Below, one piece after another: positions 9,465-21,940 of a stretch of DNA of 64,000 nucleotides. Each line of letters begins with the position of its first letter. The stretch's first letter is position 1. Both the position numbers and the translations under genes were made by a program. Under the pieces are notes generated by a model. The model did not search any database. It saw nothing but the letters and a program-made list of their open reading frames with translations, and had not been told where the DNA came from. Where the stretch lies: NCBI GenBank assembly GCA_040437565.1, contig JBDOQK010000006.1, positions 62,001-126,000 on the forward strand, written 5' to 3'. Source of the DNA: Albugo candida (lineage: Eukaryota; Oomycota; Peronosporomycetes; Albuginales).

Positions 9465-11471
9465 ATCACGACTTCGTGAACGTCCATTTCGATTATGTGA
9501 GCGTGAGGCATTTCCACTTGTTGGAGGATTCCCCATTCCCGGCTGGAAATATGTCTTGGAAAAGGAGACGCGCATGTGTGAATCGGGATACGAGAGATTA
9601 TCGAGGCAAAGGAGAGCCATCACCGCTTCGTCCATTGTGGCCATTTCAATAATTGCCATTTTGTTGTTTTGTTTGATGAAATGAAAGTTTTTCACAAAGC
9701 CGTACGGTTGAAACAATTCCACCAATGCATTTTGATTCCGTTGTAACTCCATCGGAATGCCGGAAATGTGTAATAGCGGACACGGTGAGACAGCTTCCTG
9801 TGGACTACGTCGACGATAACGATGTAAAGGCGATTGTGAGAAATCCCGCGTGTTCTCCAGCTCAAATAGATCGACTTCTCCGCGCGGCATGGACACATTC
9901 TGATGCTTGGAATAATCGACCCGGAGTTTCTTGTTGAATAGATAGACGCCATCCAAATGATCGAGCGCAGAAGTCGCCTGAGAGTTCACGTCACTTTCTT
10001 GTGCTCCAAACAAATACAAAAACTTACATGAAAATCGTCGACAAACTGAATCAAAGCTGTGTCCTGTTTCCGAAACATAATTTTCACTCGCACGACATCG
10101 CCAAAACATCCGAAAAATGTGAATAAGCGATCGGGCGTCTGTGAATGGAATCGCATAAGTCGCAAAAGGAGAATGAGTGTACGATGACATACCACCAGCT
10201 TTTGATCCATATTGCTGCAGATAAGAACGGGTGAGCGACGTTTGTCTGGACGTAAGGATCGACCTGTCGAATGCGGAGGTAAGCTATAACCGGGCGGCAT
10301 GTGTCCAAACGAGTCGTCATCAAAGCGATCCGGCCCTGGACCTCGCGTGTCGAAACGCGGACCTTCCATGTAGCCCTCATGTTCGTCTGTGAAATCATTT
10401 CGTGGACCGTACACACCACTACCTCCTCTGCCTTGTGAATTCGGTACATCACCGAGCATTCCTGGCATTGGTCCTTCGTCGTAATTGATATCAGGGCCGT
10501 TTCCGTCGGCAACAGAGGGACCCGGAGGCAAGCCCGGATTCATGTAATCCCAAGATCGATCGTTGTTGAACCGAACGCGTAATTCTGGATGTCGAGAGAA
10601 GACGATACCCAACGTGTTGCATCCAGTGTATATATCTCGTCCATCTAGCGCTTGCTGCGCAGCTTGTGCCTGATCGATGGATTCCATTTGCACCAGCGCC
10701 TTGAATTCTTCGTTTTTCCAAAATGTGACCACTTTTTGTACATTGCCAAATTTCTGGAAAACCTATCGATTTTCAAATGTAAAGCAAAGAGCAGCCAAAA
10801 AAACGACTCAAAGACCTGCTGTAAGACATCCACAGTGACGTCATAATCGATTTTGGTCACAGTGACCATAAGAATTGTGTTGGGTGCACCCGCATACCCT
10901 CCTCGTCTTCCCGTTGATCCATTGCCACTATCTCCCGAACGAGAAGAATGCTGATTTTTTGTCATATTCTCATAGTCAGACGAATGTTCCTGACGCGTAT
11001 TCGGTCGATTGGATCGATGGGAATGATTTTGGTCGATCGAATGCTCGTCCTGAAATCCAGCGCGAGTGGTGATTTCACTCCGATTACTATACTCGAAAAA
11101 GATCCTAGCTCCTCGTATCGTCGCATCTCGAGTTTGGTAAAAGTTTATGAGATTTGTCGCTGACGAAACATCCGGTAATTGCACAAATGCTTGTGATTTC
11201 TGTGTGATAAGTAGAGATTTCTCGACAACAGCGAATGGACAGCACAATGCGAGCAGCTCGCTTTCAAGACAGTCTTGTGGTAATCCATGGACGAATACAA
11301 CCTAAGCATGCAAGAATTTGGAAATAAAAGCTGTCATGGAAATGGAGTACAACGATGGAGGAAGGAAATGTGTACCCGGGACTCAGGATTACTAGAACGT
11401 GCGCGTTTGGACATTGGTCTGTTATTTTCCAACTCTTTTGCACCACGTTTACCAGTCGCAGGCTCTGTCAT
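9357..11471 (-). CDS. polypyrimidine-tract-binding protein (PTB/hnRNP L family), 627 aa
   Basis: Five exons on the minus strand: 11471-11376, 11301-10816, 10762-10193, 10138-10028, 9977-9357; introns 50-74 nt, all GT-AG and phase 0. Four RRM domains are visible in PTB order. RRM1 opens with VVFVHGLPQDC. RRM2 contains VLQQVFQKFGNVQKVVTFWK and ends in the PTB-type linker FNNDRSWDYMNPGLP. RRM3 contains LFTFFGCFGDVVRVKIMF and SKHQNVSMPRG. RRM4 contains NMAIIEM-like NKMAIIEMATMDEAV and RVSFSKTYF. A glycine-rich linker separates RRM2 and RRM3, and an RS/RGG-rich tail ends the protein. PTB proteins bind CU-rich RNA in the nucleus and control splicing, stability and localisation. An R/S-rich N-terminus is a likely nuclear signal. 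Part of the 3' end is repeated left of the gap at 8520. Confidence 0.92.
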
Positions 11472-12944
<1,473 letters not shown>

Positions 12945-13541
12945 TTTAGTGCTTTCGTTTGGATATACACGATCATTGCTTTACCATTTGCTTTGAAAGA
13001 CGGACACATGTCTTTGTTTTCTTATTCGTTTCCGCTGTTTTCTACTTGCTGTTTCACGCTTTACCGGCATAATTGTGTTAGCTGAAAGGGAACAAGCGAT
13101 TCTCAAACAGCGTTCTTCTCCTTAACGCGCGATTAAGAATTCTGTCAAATTGAAAGGCTGATGTGCTATTTTGGTAAAAAGTAACTTTTGATGAATACTC
13201 TTCGATCCGCTAATATGAAGAGTGATGTTCTCGATGGAACTGGCAACTACGGGGAATTGTATGAACCGATAGAAGCATGTATAAGTGCACATCACATTAC
13301 AGGCTAACGCATATGGCTTGGTAACATGATTCGACAAAGTTTTACTACTGTGTAGTATAGTGCATATGCGCCTGGAGCGTCATTTATACCTACTACTTTT
13401 TCTTGGAATAGGGCCGCACCAAGTAGATCACAAGAAGGCACAAGACATTGCACATTGCACCAAATACACATCATGAATTTGGCTCCTCAGCGCAACGCTT
13501 TTAAATATATATCCTGCAAACGTACCTCTCCTAAACATCAT
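12945..13541. other. intergenic, nothing recognised
   Basis: AT-rich sequence downstream of ARF with no supported frame or RNA feature until the tRNA. Confidence 0.45.
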
Positions 13542-13612
13542 GCGCCGTTGGTTTAGTGGTAAAATATCTCGTTGCCATCGAGATGCCCCGGGTTCGATTC
13601 CCGGACGGCGCA
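13542..13612 (+). tRNA. tRNA-Gly (GCC)
   Basis: A 71-nt cloverleaf. The acceptor stem GCGCCGT pairs with ACGGCGC, the anticodon arm TCTCG-TTGCCAT-CGAGA carries GCC, and the T arm has GGGTTCGATTCCC. Internal polymerase III boxes A (TGGTTTAGTGG) and B (GGTTCGATTCC) are intact. No intron; CCA is not encoded. Identical to the copy at 14357-14427 in the other orientation. Confidence 0.96.
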
Positions 13613-14356
13613 CATTTATCTCTGTGTTTTCAGGTGAGTCTCATATTCTCAAGAGTTTCCGTTCACATCGTATAATTGCTTTAAACCCACGTCGGCATCC
13701 ATTATAATTGCAATTTCAATTCACGATGTTGCGAAAGAAGCGTCAAATCTCATAACTCCTACATCATTATAGGATTCTGCGTTAAGAGAGATTTATTGAA
13801 GTCTATTAACAGTCCTCCCTTCACTTGGGTTGAATGGACAGAGTCTGCATTCAAATTAAAAAAAAAAGCTACCAGGGGAGCGGGACAAGCGGTCTCTATA
13901 TATTGATGCAAAAGATAGAGGTAAAAAAGTACTTCCAAAAAGTGTCGCTTTCTAGCTCAATCAAATCCAATCATGATCCATGTGGAAATCAGCACACAGG
14001 ATCAACTCCGACTATGAGCCCCACACGGTCAATTGCGCGAAAAAACACAGTGTAAGACGTAACAACCGTCAAGAATGAATGTATTGGTCACATTACAAAA
14101 ACTGCAAGATGACTATGTAGTCTCGCGCATTCTTAGTATTCAGATATTAAAGCCCAGGGCAATGATATTCTACTTCTTCGCTGGAATTATACAGAGCCTA
14201 CAAGTCACTCTATAGGTGGAGTTACATAAATTCTTCTACAAAGCGAGCCAAACGGTAAGCCGAACTGGAGTACTGAATTATAATCTAGCAGAGGACACTA
14301 CAGAAACATCACCAAATATCATTCTACTTCCACTCATTCATGTCCGAGCGAAAATG

Positions 14357-14427
14357 TGCGCCGTCCGGGAATCGAACCCGGGGCATCTCGATGGCAACGA
14401 GATATTTTACCACTAAACCAACGGCGC
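14357..14427 (-). tRNA. tRNA-Gly (GCC), inverted second copy
   Basis: Reverse complement of the same 71-nt gene, with identical stems, anticodon GCC and box A/B sequences. The two genes face each other across 744 bp, forming an inverted repeat. Confidence 0.96.
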
Positions 14428-14524
14428 TTTACATACACTGATGTCATATATAGTATAAATAAAGCGTAACACAGCATTGTGGCTTTTTTGAACGGCGACC
14501 AAGAACTTCTGCTCTTTTCGTGGT

Positions 14525-14731
14525 CTACACCCGAATTTTGTGCTTATTCTGTACTCTTAAAGGCAGCGTTACGATCAATACAAACACATTAAGCTCAGCA
14601 AGGTCTGGATTAACTCGCAAAGTATCACTTGTTCTTTTTTCGGAACTTGACGGTTGTTGCTGTACGGCATCGACAAGCAGAAGTGCAAGTGCACCTCGGA
14701 CAATGCGTGAATTTAGCCACAGGTTGGACAT
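14525..14731 (-). CDS. possible small secreted protein, 68 aa (weak)
   Basis: From the first ATG the frame encodes a charged start, then a leucine/alanine-rich core (ALALLLVDA) that could be a signal peptide, followed by a short polar mature part. No domain, no splice evidence and no relative in the window. It may be a chance frame. Confidence 0.25.
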   Translation of the reverse strand: MSNLWLNSRIVRGALALLLVDAVQQQPSSSEKRTSDTLRVNPDLAELNVFVLIVTLPLRVQNKHKIRV

Positions 14732-15443
14732 AGTCTCGTATTGTTCTGGGCCACAATGTAGGAGTGTCAACAGTAAGACATATTGTCAACTCAGAGGTAT
14801 TTTCATGGAAGTTTTATATGTATTAATAAAATTCAGGACACCCTAGGCACGTAGAGATATTTCGAGTCATATCAACATTTTCACTGATATGACTATACCT
14901 GCACTCAATATATTTTGTGGAACTTGATTATGCGAAGAACAAAGCCCTAGCAGTGTATGGGTATTTTCTGTGTGACTTGGCCCTTTTCCTTTGTAACGAT
15001 CCTATACTGTTGTTATTTAATATCAACAGCGCTTACGCGGCGGAATCGAGTCCGTTTGAGAGATCCCTAGCTTTCGCTTGCGCCTGTCGGATTCAAAATG
15101 CGGTCAGCATTGGCTGTTTAGTTTTCATCCTAGGTTTGCCATCACACCCAAGCACTGAAAAACTGGTACTAGAATAAACGATCGAAATATGGAAATTTCT
15201 AACTTTCTTCCTCCTGGCACGACTGCGCAAAAGGTGAAACAGTATTTTCGTGGACCAGATCAGCTCGCACGGCTTCTTCAATATTTCTACAGTATCCTCA
15301 AAGCCTGTCTTTCACGAATAAAGTTAGCGGCACACGAGTGAAAGGAGAGGAAGAGAAGTGAATGGAAGCAAGCCGAGTATTGAGAGATGTTAAACTAAGG
15401 TAACAATATAAAGGATGAAAGCGTCAGAGTCTGTATATTGCAA
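14732..15443. other. intergenic, no supported gene
   Basis: Short frames only; a plus-strand frame at 14917-15177 has one hydrophobic stretch but no other support. Confidence 0.4.
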
Positions 15444-15671
15444 TCAATGTTGATTAGGTCCATGTGATATATCGCTTCTCTTCATAAGCAGTTTTCTGTT
15501 TGGTGGTGGTGGCTCGGGTTTTTTGGGGCGCGCTTGTTTAGCGGGTCTTGTATCTGACGGGGGAAGCCTTATGTGCACAGAAGTATGTTTCTTGGGTCCA
15601 ACGTCTTTTATTGAACAGACTTGTACGTTTACGATTGAAAAGCCAATGGCGAGAATCAAATAGAATTGCAT
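15444..15671 (-). CDS. candidate small secreted protein, 75 aa, Pro/Lys-rich
   Basis: Starting at the ATG at 15671, the frame gives a strong signal peptide (MQFYLILAIGFSIVNVQVCS) and a basic, proline-rich mature part of about 55 residues ending in HGPNQH. No cysteine pairs and no fold are recognisable. RKLLMKR near the C-terminus is not an RXLR motif. Short, secreted, orphan and in a gene-poor block, it resembles an effector candidate, but that is inference. Confidence 0.4.
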   Translation of the reverse strand: MQFYLILAIGFSIVNVQVCSIKDVGPKKHTSVHIRLPPSDTRPAKQARPKKPEPPPPNRKLLMKRSDISHGPNQH

Positions 15672-18274
15672 TGGTACCAATTCGCGAATAGAGATATTGG
15701 AGAATGCGCAAAGACCTGCTACTCAACTTGAAGAAGTTATGGAGTAACTGCATAGAATACTGGATGATAGAAAGCCAACTTCGATAAAATTAAATTTAAA
15801 CAGCTTTCTTCTACATTGTACTTGAACATGACATGCAAATTACGCATGCCGCCATTTCTGCCGCTAAACCATGATTGTGGCAGGAGTTATAGGTCGTAGA
15901 ATTCCACCCATCGTTCCCGTTAACCCTCATCAGGAAGCGCCTGAACAGAGCCGGATGAGATATAGGCGAAATAGGTTACATGATAGATAGATGCTCACAG
16001 CCCTGGATCGCATTTCTTCGTTAGTGTTTTCTATTGTTATAGTTTCGAAGAAAATTCGTTTATAGAGAACACATTGTACCAAATAATTCTATCAGCGTTA
16101 AATTAGTGCAAGCTGAAACTCCAATGTCACACTAGAAAGATACTCTATGCATTTAATGTCAAGCAGAAACCTGCCCCACGATGTCAGCTGAGTACATGAT
16201 ACATTACTAGATCATGAAAGAAGTTTTATACAGGCAGGAGGTTGAGAGAGTAAATTGCTGCTGTTCGCTGGCAGAGTACGTGATTTTATTTTTACTATAA
16301 ACCAGTATGGATTTTACCGCATTCTAAGAAATTCCGCTTATCAACTCTGCGATATTGAGATGCCTTTGACCCATTTCCAATTTCTTGGTGGATGGCTTGT
16401 GCGGAAGGAAGCCAAGCGTTCGTCTCAACAACGCCATGCCAAATATAAGTAAGCTCGTAACCATAAGGAAGTATGGGGCAGACAGCCTACATCGTTGAAA
16501 GGCTGCACAGAATGAAGAATGGGAGCGAAGTTTCTACCACGCGTGAGCGACAGTCTACAGCGTGCTAATAGCTTTTACAAAATATAGGAGCATTATAGCT
16601 TAGAAACGTTGTTGCCTGACACTCATTTTGCTTCGGCACGCATGAGTTGCCGTCTCCAAAGCATGTCAACTTGAGCCAGAACAATTCTCCTTAGCTCGAA
16701 AGATAATCAAATAACTAACGGCTAAAACGGAAATGTCAGCACGACTTGGCCAACCAGAAAAGGTTCAATTTCTCGCAATAAGAATGCCATTATAAATTGG
16801 CATCATCGGAAGCAATTGCGTTATGAAGTAAAATTAGACGCCGATAATGGGTCATTCCAACGAATTGTTTGAAGATGCATCAAACAACATAAACAAATCG
16901 ACAAATAGGCGAGAAAATGATCACTTTGCACATTACATTTTTTGCGAAATCAAAGCCATTCATCACCTGCATCGAAACTCATTTGCATTGACGATACATT
17001 GCATCTAATCTCTTGACAAAGAAAATCCACATCTTACCTTATCTGGCCTTAAAATCTGCCGAAAATCATAGACCCTCACATCCAATTTTCTCTCTCTCAG
17101 ATCACGTATTGCAGAAACCAGGCTAAGGATGATTGTATGTACCTAGATTGGCACATTGATGCCAGCTTTAGAGCTCGTACTGCTGGAGCTGAATTAACTT
17201 TGGCACTTTTGACGTGCTCATGACTCTAATCTTATAAGATATCCATTATTATATTCTTTTAGCTCATGTTGCATACTAATCAAAGAAATAGTCACATACG
17301 GCTTCCGTGATAGTAGTTGCTTCTCAGTGTTAGAAAGATATGTGTATTGGGTTGATACGTACCGTGCTTGAGCTACTCCAGCTCTCATAAAAGGAGATCA
17401 GCAACGATTACGTAGCTACTTGTTCCAACAGTTCGTTGTTGTCCGAATGCAGAAGCCTTGTGGCATATGTCAGCAAAAGAAGCTCGCACAAATGGCTCTG
17501 TTCAGAACGCGTGATTTGAACATACGTCAAGCATTTTTAGTACCGAGCGAGCCGACTAAAGGAAAAGTGACCACCGTGACGAAAGCAAGATCAGCTTGAG
17601 AACTAGCGTGTCTAAAGTCTGCGAGAAATGATGTGTTTTTGTGGCTGGACTTCATACGCTTGGAGGCCCATGTTAGAGATGAACCATATTATTGTCCAAA
17701 GCGCTTCAAGAATGTCCTGACTCTGGGATTCCGCTGGCAGAATCGATTGTAATCGAATTCGAATTCGCGTCAAGACCACATTATCACCGAGCTTCATTCG
17801 CTATTTTGAAAAGCAAAGAGAGCACACGAATCCTTCATTATGCTCGGCAGTTAACCGTCTTGGCAGGAGCGAATGAACACCAACCTTGGCAACTGTCGTC
17901 AAATGTCGGAATGTTTGGGCACATAACAATCTGCTGAATTGAAGTACGGGATTACACCAGATGCTTTCGGTTTTTATCTATTAAAGTGCATAGAGGCTGA
18001 ACGCAAAATGTGGTGAAAAGTTGGCGTAAATCCCAAGCAAACCGAGCACGGACGAAAACCGAAAAGCGCATACAGTTAAGTTTGTCAGTTCCCGAAAACC
18101 TGCCAACACATACAAACAGTAATCTGATCCGACTGCCCGGCTGGTCCACTACTGTTTTGTCTTTCAAAGTATTGAATATGTCAAGCTTGATAACGACTCT
18201 GTTGAGGAATGCACACGGTTTGGGAGTAAAAGTATGTATTGAATTATATAAAGGAAAAAGGGATAAGGGATTTT
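15672..18274. other. gene-poor block, about 2.6 kb
   Basis: No frame over about 110 codons, no recognisable domain, no RNA gene. About 17290-17380 shares a diverged repeat with about 21380-21480. Base composition is slightly AT-rich. Confidence 0.5.
17290..17380 (+). repeat. dispersed repeat, copy 1 (partner at about 21380-21480)
   Basis: Shares ACGGCT-CC-TGAT-GTAGTTGCTTCTCAGTGTT, then AGA-ATATGTGTATT and TACC-T, with 21380-21480. Copy 2 has about 20 extra bases in the middle. Element type unknown. Confidence 0.6.
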
Positions 18275-19237
18275 TCATTCGGATTTTTTGAAAGATAATC
18301 TGTTGAACGTACCTGTAACTTTCTTCGTCAGCTGCTTCACTGCTTTTCTCCCTTTTTTTTTTGCGGACTCCTGTAGCTTTCCAATTCGACTAGGCTTCTT
18401 GTCACCTTGGGACGAATCAGAGTCGGATTCGGCCGCGTCATCCGAATCGTTTTCAGGTTCTTCATAGTTGGATACGGCCATGTTATTTCTATGGTCACCA
18501 ATTTCACCAGAGCGGGATCCGTACGCACGATCAATGTGGTTTCCAGATTCATCCGAGGAGTCAGATGCATCAGAGTCGGCATCGACCGCGCTGGATGAAG
18601 GACCTTCAGAACCGGGTTCGGGTTGATAAGGTTTGTATGGAAGCATGGGAGGTGCCCGTTGGTGAGTATGAGGTGGTCCAGGGAGGGGAGCTGTATAACC
18701 ACGAGCGGGTGCACCATTTTCGGGCTTATCATAAGGAGATGCGATTGCAAGTGGGAGATGATTCTGATGAGTGGAAGAGTGCTGTGAATATAGTTGTTGG
18801 CCAGAAGGGAGACGTGGATACTGTTGATGGTGAACTTGTGCTTGTGGTGGTGCTTGATGTTGGCGTAGAAGATACTCATACATCTCCCATTCATTATTTT
18901 CTTTCACAGCTTGCACATTATGCAAATCATTATGATGATAGCTATGCGGTATTAAAGTGTCCTCTCCCTCGAACTCGTCATGTGGTACCGAGTATATATT
19001 ACCATAGTCCATAAGTTCATCTGTTCCGACTGGATAATTATACGAGTAATGGCTTTGGTGATTCATTAGATTTCGACTGGAGACGGGATTGCTTTTGATG
19101 ACTTTTGCGCTGGAGTCCATTCTTACTCCGTCGATGTTGCTTGTATCCTTTTTTTCTTCAATACCTTCTCGCAGTGCCATTCCATGAGACGTGGTTGCAA
19201 GGACCAGCATATTCGCGACCGAGATGTGAGCTTTCAT
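18275..19237 (-). CDS. secreted low-complexity protein, 320 aa
   Basis: ATG-initiated, with a signal peptide to about residue 19-21 (NMLVLATTSHGMA). The rest is low-complexity: a His/Gln/Pro/Tyr-rich centre (about 105-215), an acidic Asp/Ser-rich stretch with repeated SDSDS/DSDDA-type units (about 215-280), and a strongly basic lysine tail (about 285-320). No cysteine appears in the mature region, and no globular domain is recognisable. The acidic-then-basic ending might bind ions or nucleic acid. The frame could be cut by an intron near its 3' end, where GTACGT follows TTACAG, so the last 15 residues are uncertain. No RXLR; LREG after the signal peptide does not qualify. Confidence 0.6.
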   Translation of the reverse strand: MKAHISVANMLVLATTSHGMALREGIEEKKDTSNIDGVRMDSSAKVIKSNPVSSRNLMNHQSHYSYNYPVGTDELMDYGNIYSVPHDEFEGEDTLIPHSYHHNDLHNVQAVKENNEWEMYEYLLRQHQAPPQAQVHHQQYPRLPSGQQLYSQHSSTHQNHLPLAIASPYDKPENGAPARGYTAPLPGPPHTHQRAPPMLPYKPYQPEPGSEGPSSSAVDADSDASDSSDESGNHIDRAYGSRSGEIGDHRNNMAVSNYEEPENDSDDAAESDSDSSQGDKKPSRIGKLQESAKKKGRKAVKQLTKKVTGTFNRLSFKKSE

Positions 19238-21940
19238 CGTATTAGGAGATTGTTTTGGACAAGGAAAATTGCAGAATGAGTAGAATTGAACGCGATGCAG
19301 ATTTGTAGAATGCCGATCAATCCAGTAGAAGCCAGATTGCGGAGTGGTTCGATGTCGCTTCTCTACGACAACAGAGTTGTACCCCTACGTGCATGCAACC
19401 GGAGCGAGCTTTCCGGTCTCGTTCCAAGTGGTCAATGCTCTTACATTTATCGCGTTGTAAATTTTACAACTTCGAATCAGTAAATCGATGCCACGTTTGA
19501 GATTACAAGCAAGATATATATGCGATGTTGTTACTCGAATGTAGCACAAAACGTTGATCAACGAAAATTGCTTGAATCAAGTCTTTTCTTATTCTTGCGC
19601 TGAAAGAGAGCTTATAACTTGACAGACTCTACTTCGCTTGAAAGCAGTGATTACATTCATAATGATGTTTACGAGCTCCTGTTTACACGCACAAATAGTT
19701 GCAACAATATTGGCGCTTTACATTTTTTACTACAATAGCAGAAAGAACCTCGTCAGGTTGGTACGGAAAGATGGTTATAGTGGTACACTTCCGAAGAAGT
19801 AGGCGACCTCATCCGCTTCCGAAAATTCAGCCTTCGTCGTGCGTGATTCGACGTGCTCATTACAAGAAAAAAAAAGTCCAGGCACAGATAGTGTGCATCA
19901 AAGTCCGTATGTTTGTGCTCAAATTAGAGGACCCTCCAGTCGATTCACTTTACAATAATCACCAAGGTTCACCCATGCCAAACAACACAACAAAGGTATT
20001 TTGTAGCTTTGATTCTTATCAGTATTAGTCATGCTGAAAGGTGCATTGGAAACTTCATCATCATCTGTCAAGCCATTGTACAGACCGTTCATATACTGAT
20101 ACGACTCGCATTTCAATTAGACCGAGTAGGTCGTCTGTTTACATTCATATGACATCATGAATTTTGACGAATATGTGTGTTCCTACAAATACAAGCATGC
20201 AATGTGAGAAAGTATGTGTCGTGACAATAAACGCGCTCTTATTCTGCTCCATCTATTTACGCTGAGCAAAGCTTGGACTTAAGATCACATAGTTGGAAGT
20301 ATAATAAGGTATAGAGATTAGTCAGTCTCGAGATATTTGAATGATGGGTGGACGTCGATCATTGCCTTTTAGTTGACGGTGAATGTTCTTATTTAGATAC
20401 GATAGGGTTATTGAAGCAGGCTTTGCTATGAACAGCTACTGCTTTGTAGCCTAAAAGCATTAATGATGATTCTGATTGTTACTAGTAGCACATTATTTGT
20501 GATAGGAGATGCTTATGATTGAAGCTGCAGACTTGAACAAAGCGTGGATCAAGTCGTCATGCCTTTTTTGAGGTCAAATGGAAAAAGTAACATTCTTGTC
20601 AGAACTGCGTACTGAATCGCTGAGCTACTTGATACAAATCTCCTGCGGGGTGAGATACAATTCTGAAGACTTGTTGCACATAGGTGTGGACTGCTTCATC
20701 TTAGAATGATGTCGACTTTGTGGCAGCAGAACTGTAGATCCCGTAACCAAAAAGGTAGTAGTTCGCCAGCTAGTCGTTTTGCTCCAGCCTCGATCAAATA
20801 GAGTCTCGGATAGAAAAGCATGCTAATATTCCGATGTTGTAGTGTAGCGGCCTTGAACTATCCCGTATCGAACTGTGTGGAAATCTGCAAACGATAATTG
20901 GAAGACTCGATGGGACAACGTGCTGCTTCGACGTGCTGTAAGATTTGGTTAATGTTTGCCTCGCCCTGGCTTGACTCCAAACATATATAGCTACAGACTT
21001 GCCAGTTTGTAAGAGCTTTGTTGCATTCTAACTGATGTAATGATAGAGAGAATCATTTAAGCAGTAGCCATATTATTATCAGAAAATCAAGTAAATAAGA
21101 GTTCTGTATCATGTTGAAGAGCTACCTTAAATGAAAACGTAGATGCCACTCTTATGCGCGGTGCAATCGTTCGAATCTGTTTGGATAATCGTATTGAAGC
21201 TGATGATAGGTAAGGAATAGGGATGGATGAGAAGGACACATTTCCTACCCACAATGCATTTCGGCGCTGTAGAAGATAATTACGCTTACGCTTTGAGTAT
21301 ATTTCCTTGTAAGAAGTCGATCTAGTTGCGCGCGATCGCACAGAAAGAAATATTGTTATCTATCTCTCAGTTTCGACGCTACAAGTCACAGACGGCTCCC
21401 TTGATTGTAGTTGCTTCTCAGTGTTGATCACCGCAAAGCTCAAGCAAGAAGATATATGTATTAGGCTCTTTATACCTACCGTTCTGTCACATCAATTCAA
21501 TGATTAGATTCCTGAACAAACAGATCTCAAATGAAGACCATGCATATGTCGAGACAACTCTGTAAGCACCCCATTGAAAGATACTGCCTGGTGAAACCAC
21601 AAATTGATTTACTTCTCTTTTCTTGTCAGACAATCTATACATTCACCTGAGGCGCGCAACTCAGTGTTTATTATAACGCGTCAATATTTCTAAAAAAAAA
21701 TTATACTATAGTACTCTGAAAGCGCTGCGCTCGATGCAAGAGGGCCTGCACATGGGAATCAACGAGTACTTTAGCAGTTTCTTGTAGATGTCTCATTAAA
21801 CGCACAAATTCCACTGTGCACGGTCTCCGAGTACTCAAATCAAGATACTATCACAATATTAACGCTACTCCCATAAGCGTACTGACTGTTTTGTCCTTTC
21901 TGAATCGTACAACCAGCACGCATACATTCTCATACGCAAC
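19238..21940. other. gene-poor block, about 2.7 kb
   Basis: Small frames only, none with domain or signal-peptide support. It contains copy 2 of the dispersed repeat at 17290. Confidence 0.5.
21380..21480 (+). repeat. dispersed repeat, copy 2
   Basis: Partner of the repeat at 17290-17380; shares the uninterrupted core GTAGTTGCTTCTCAGTGTT. Confidence 0.6.

Noticed and set aside
13428-13613. Protein-coding frames over the two tRNA genes
   Set aside because: They are translations of the tRNA sequence from non-ATG starts; the cloverleaf and polymerase III boxes explain the sequence.
15444-19237. RXLR effector motifs in the secreted candidates
   Set aside because: RKLL and LREG do not satisfy R-x-L-R and are not followed by an EER-like stretch.
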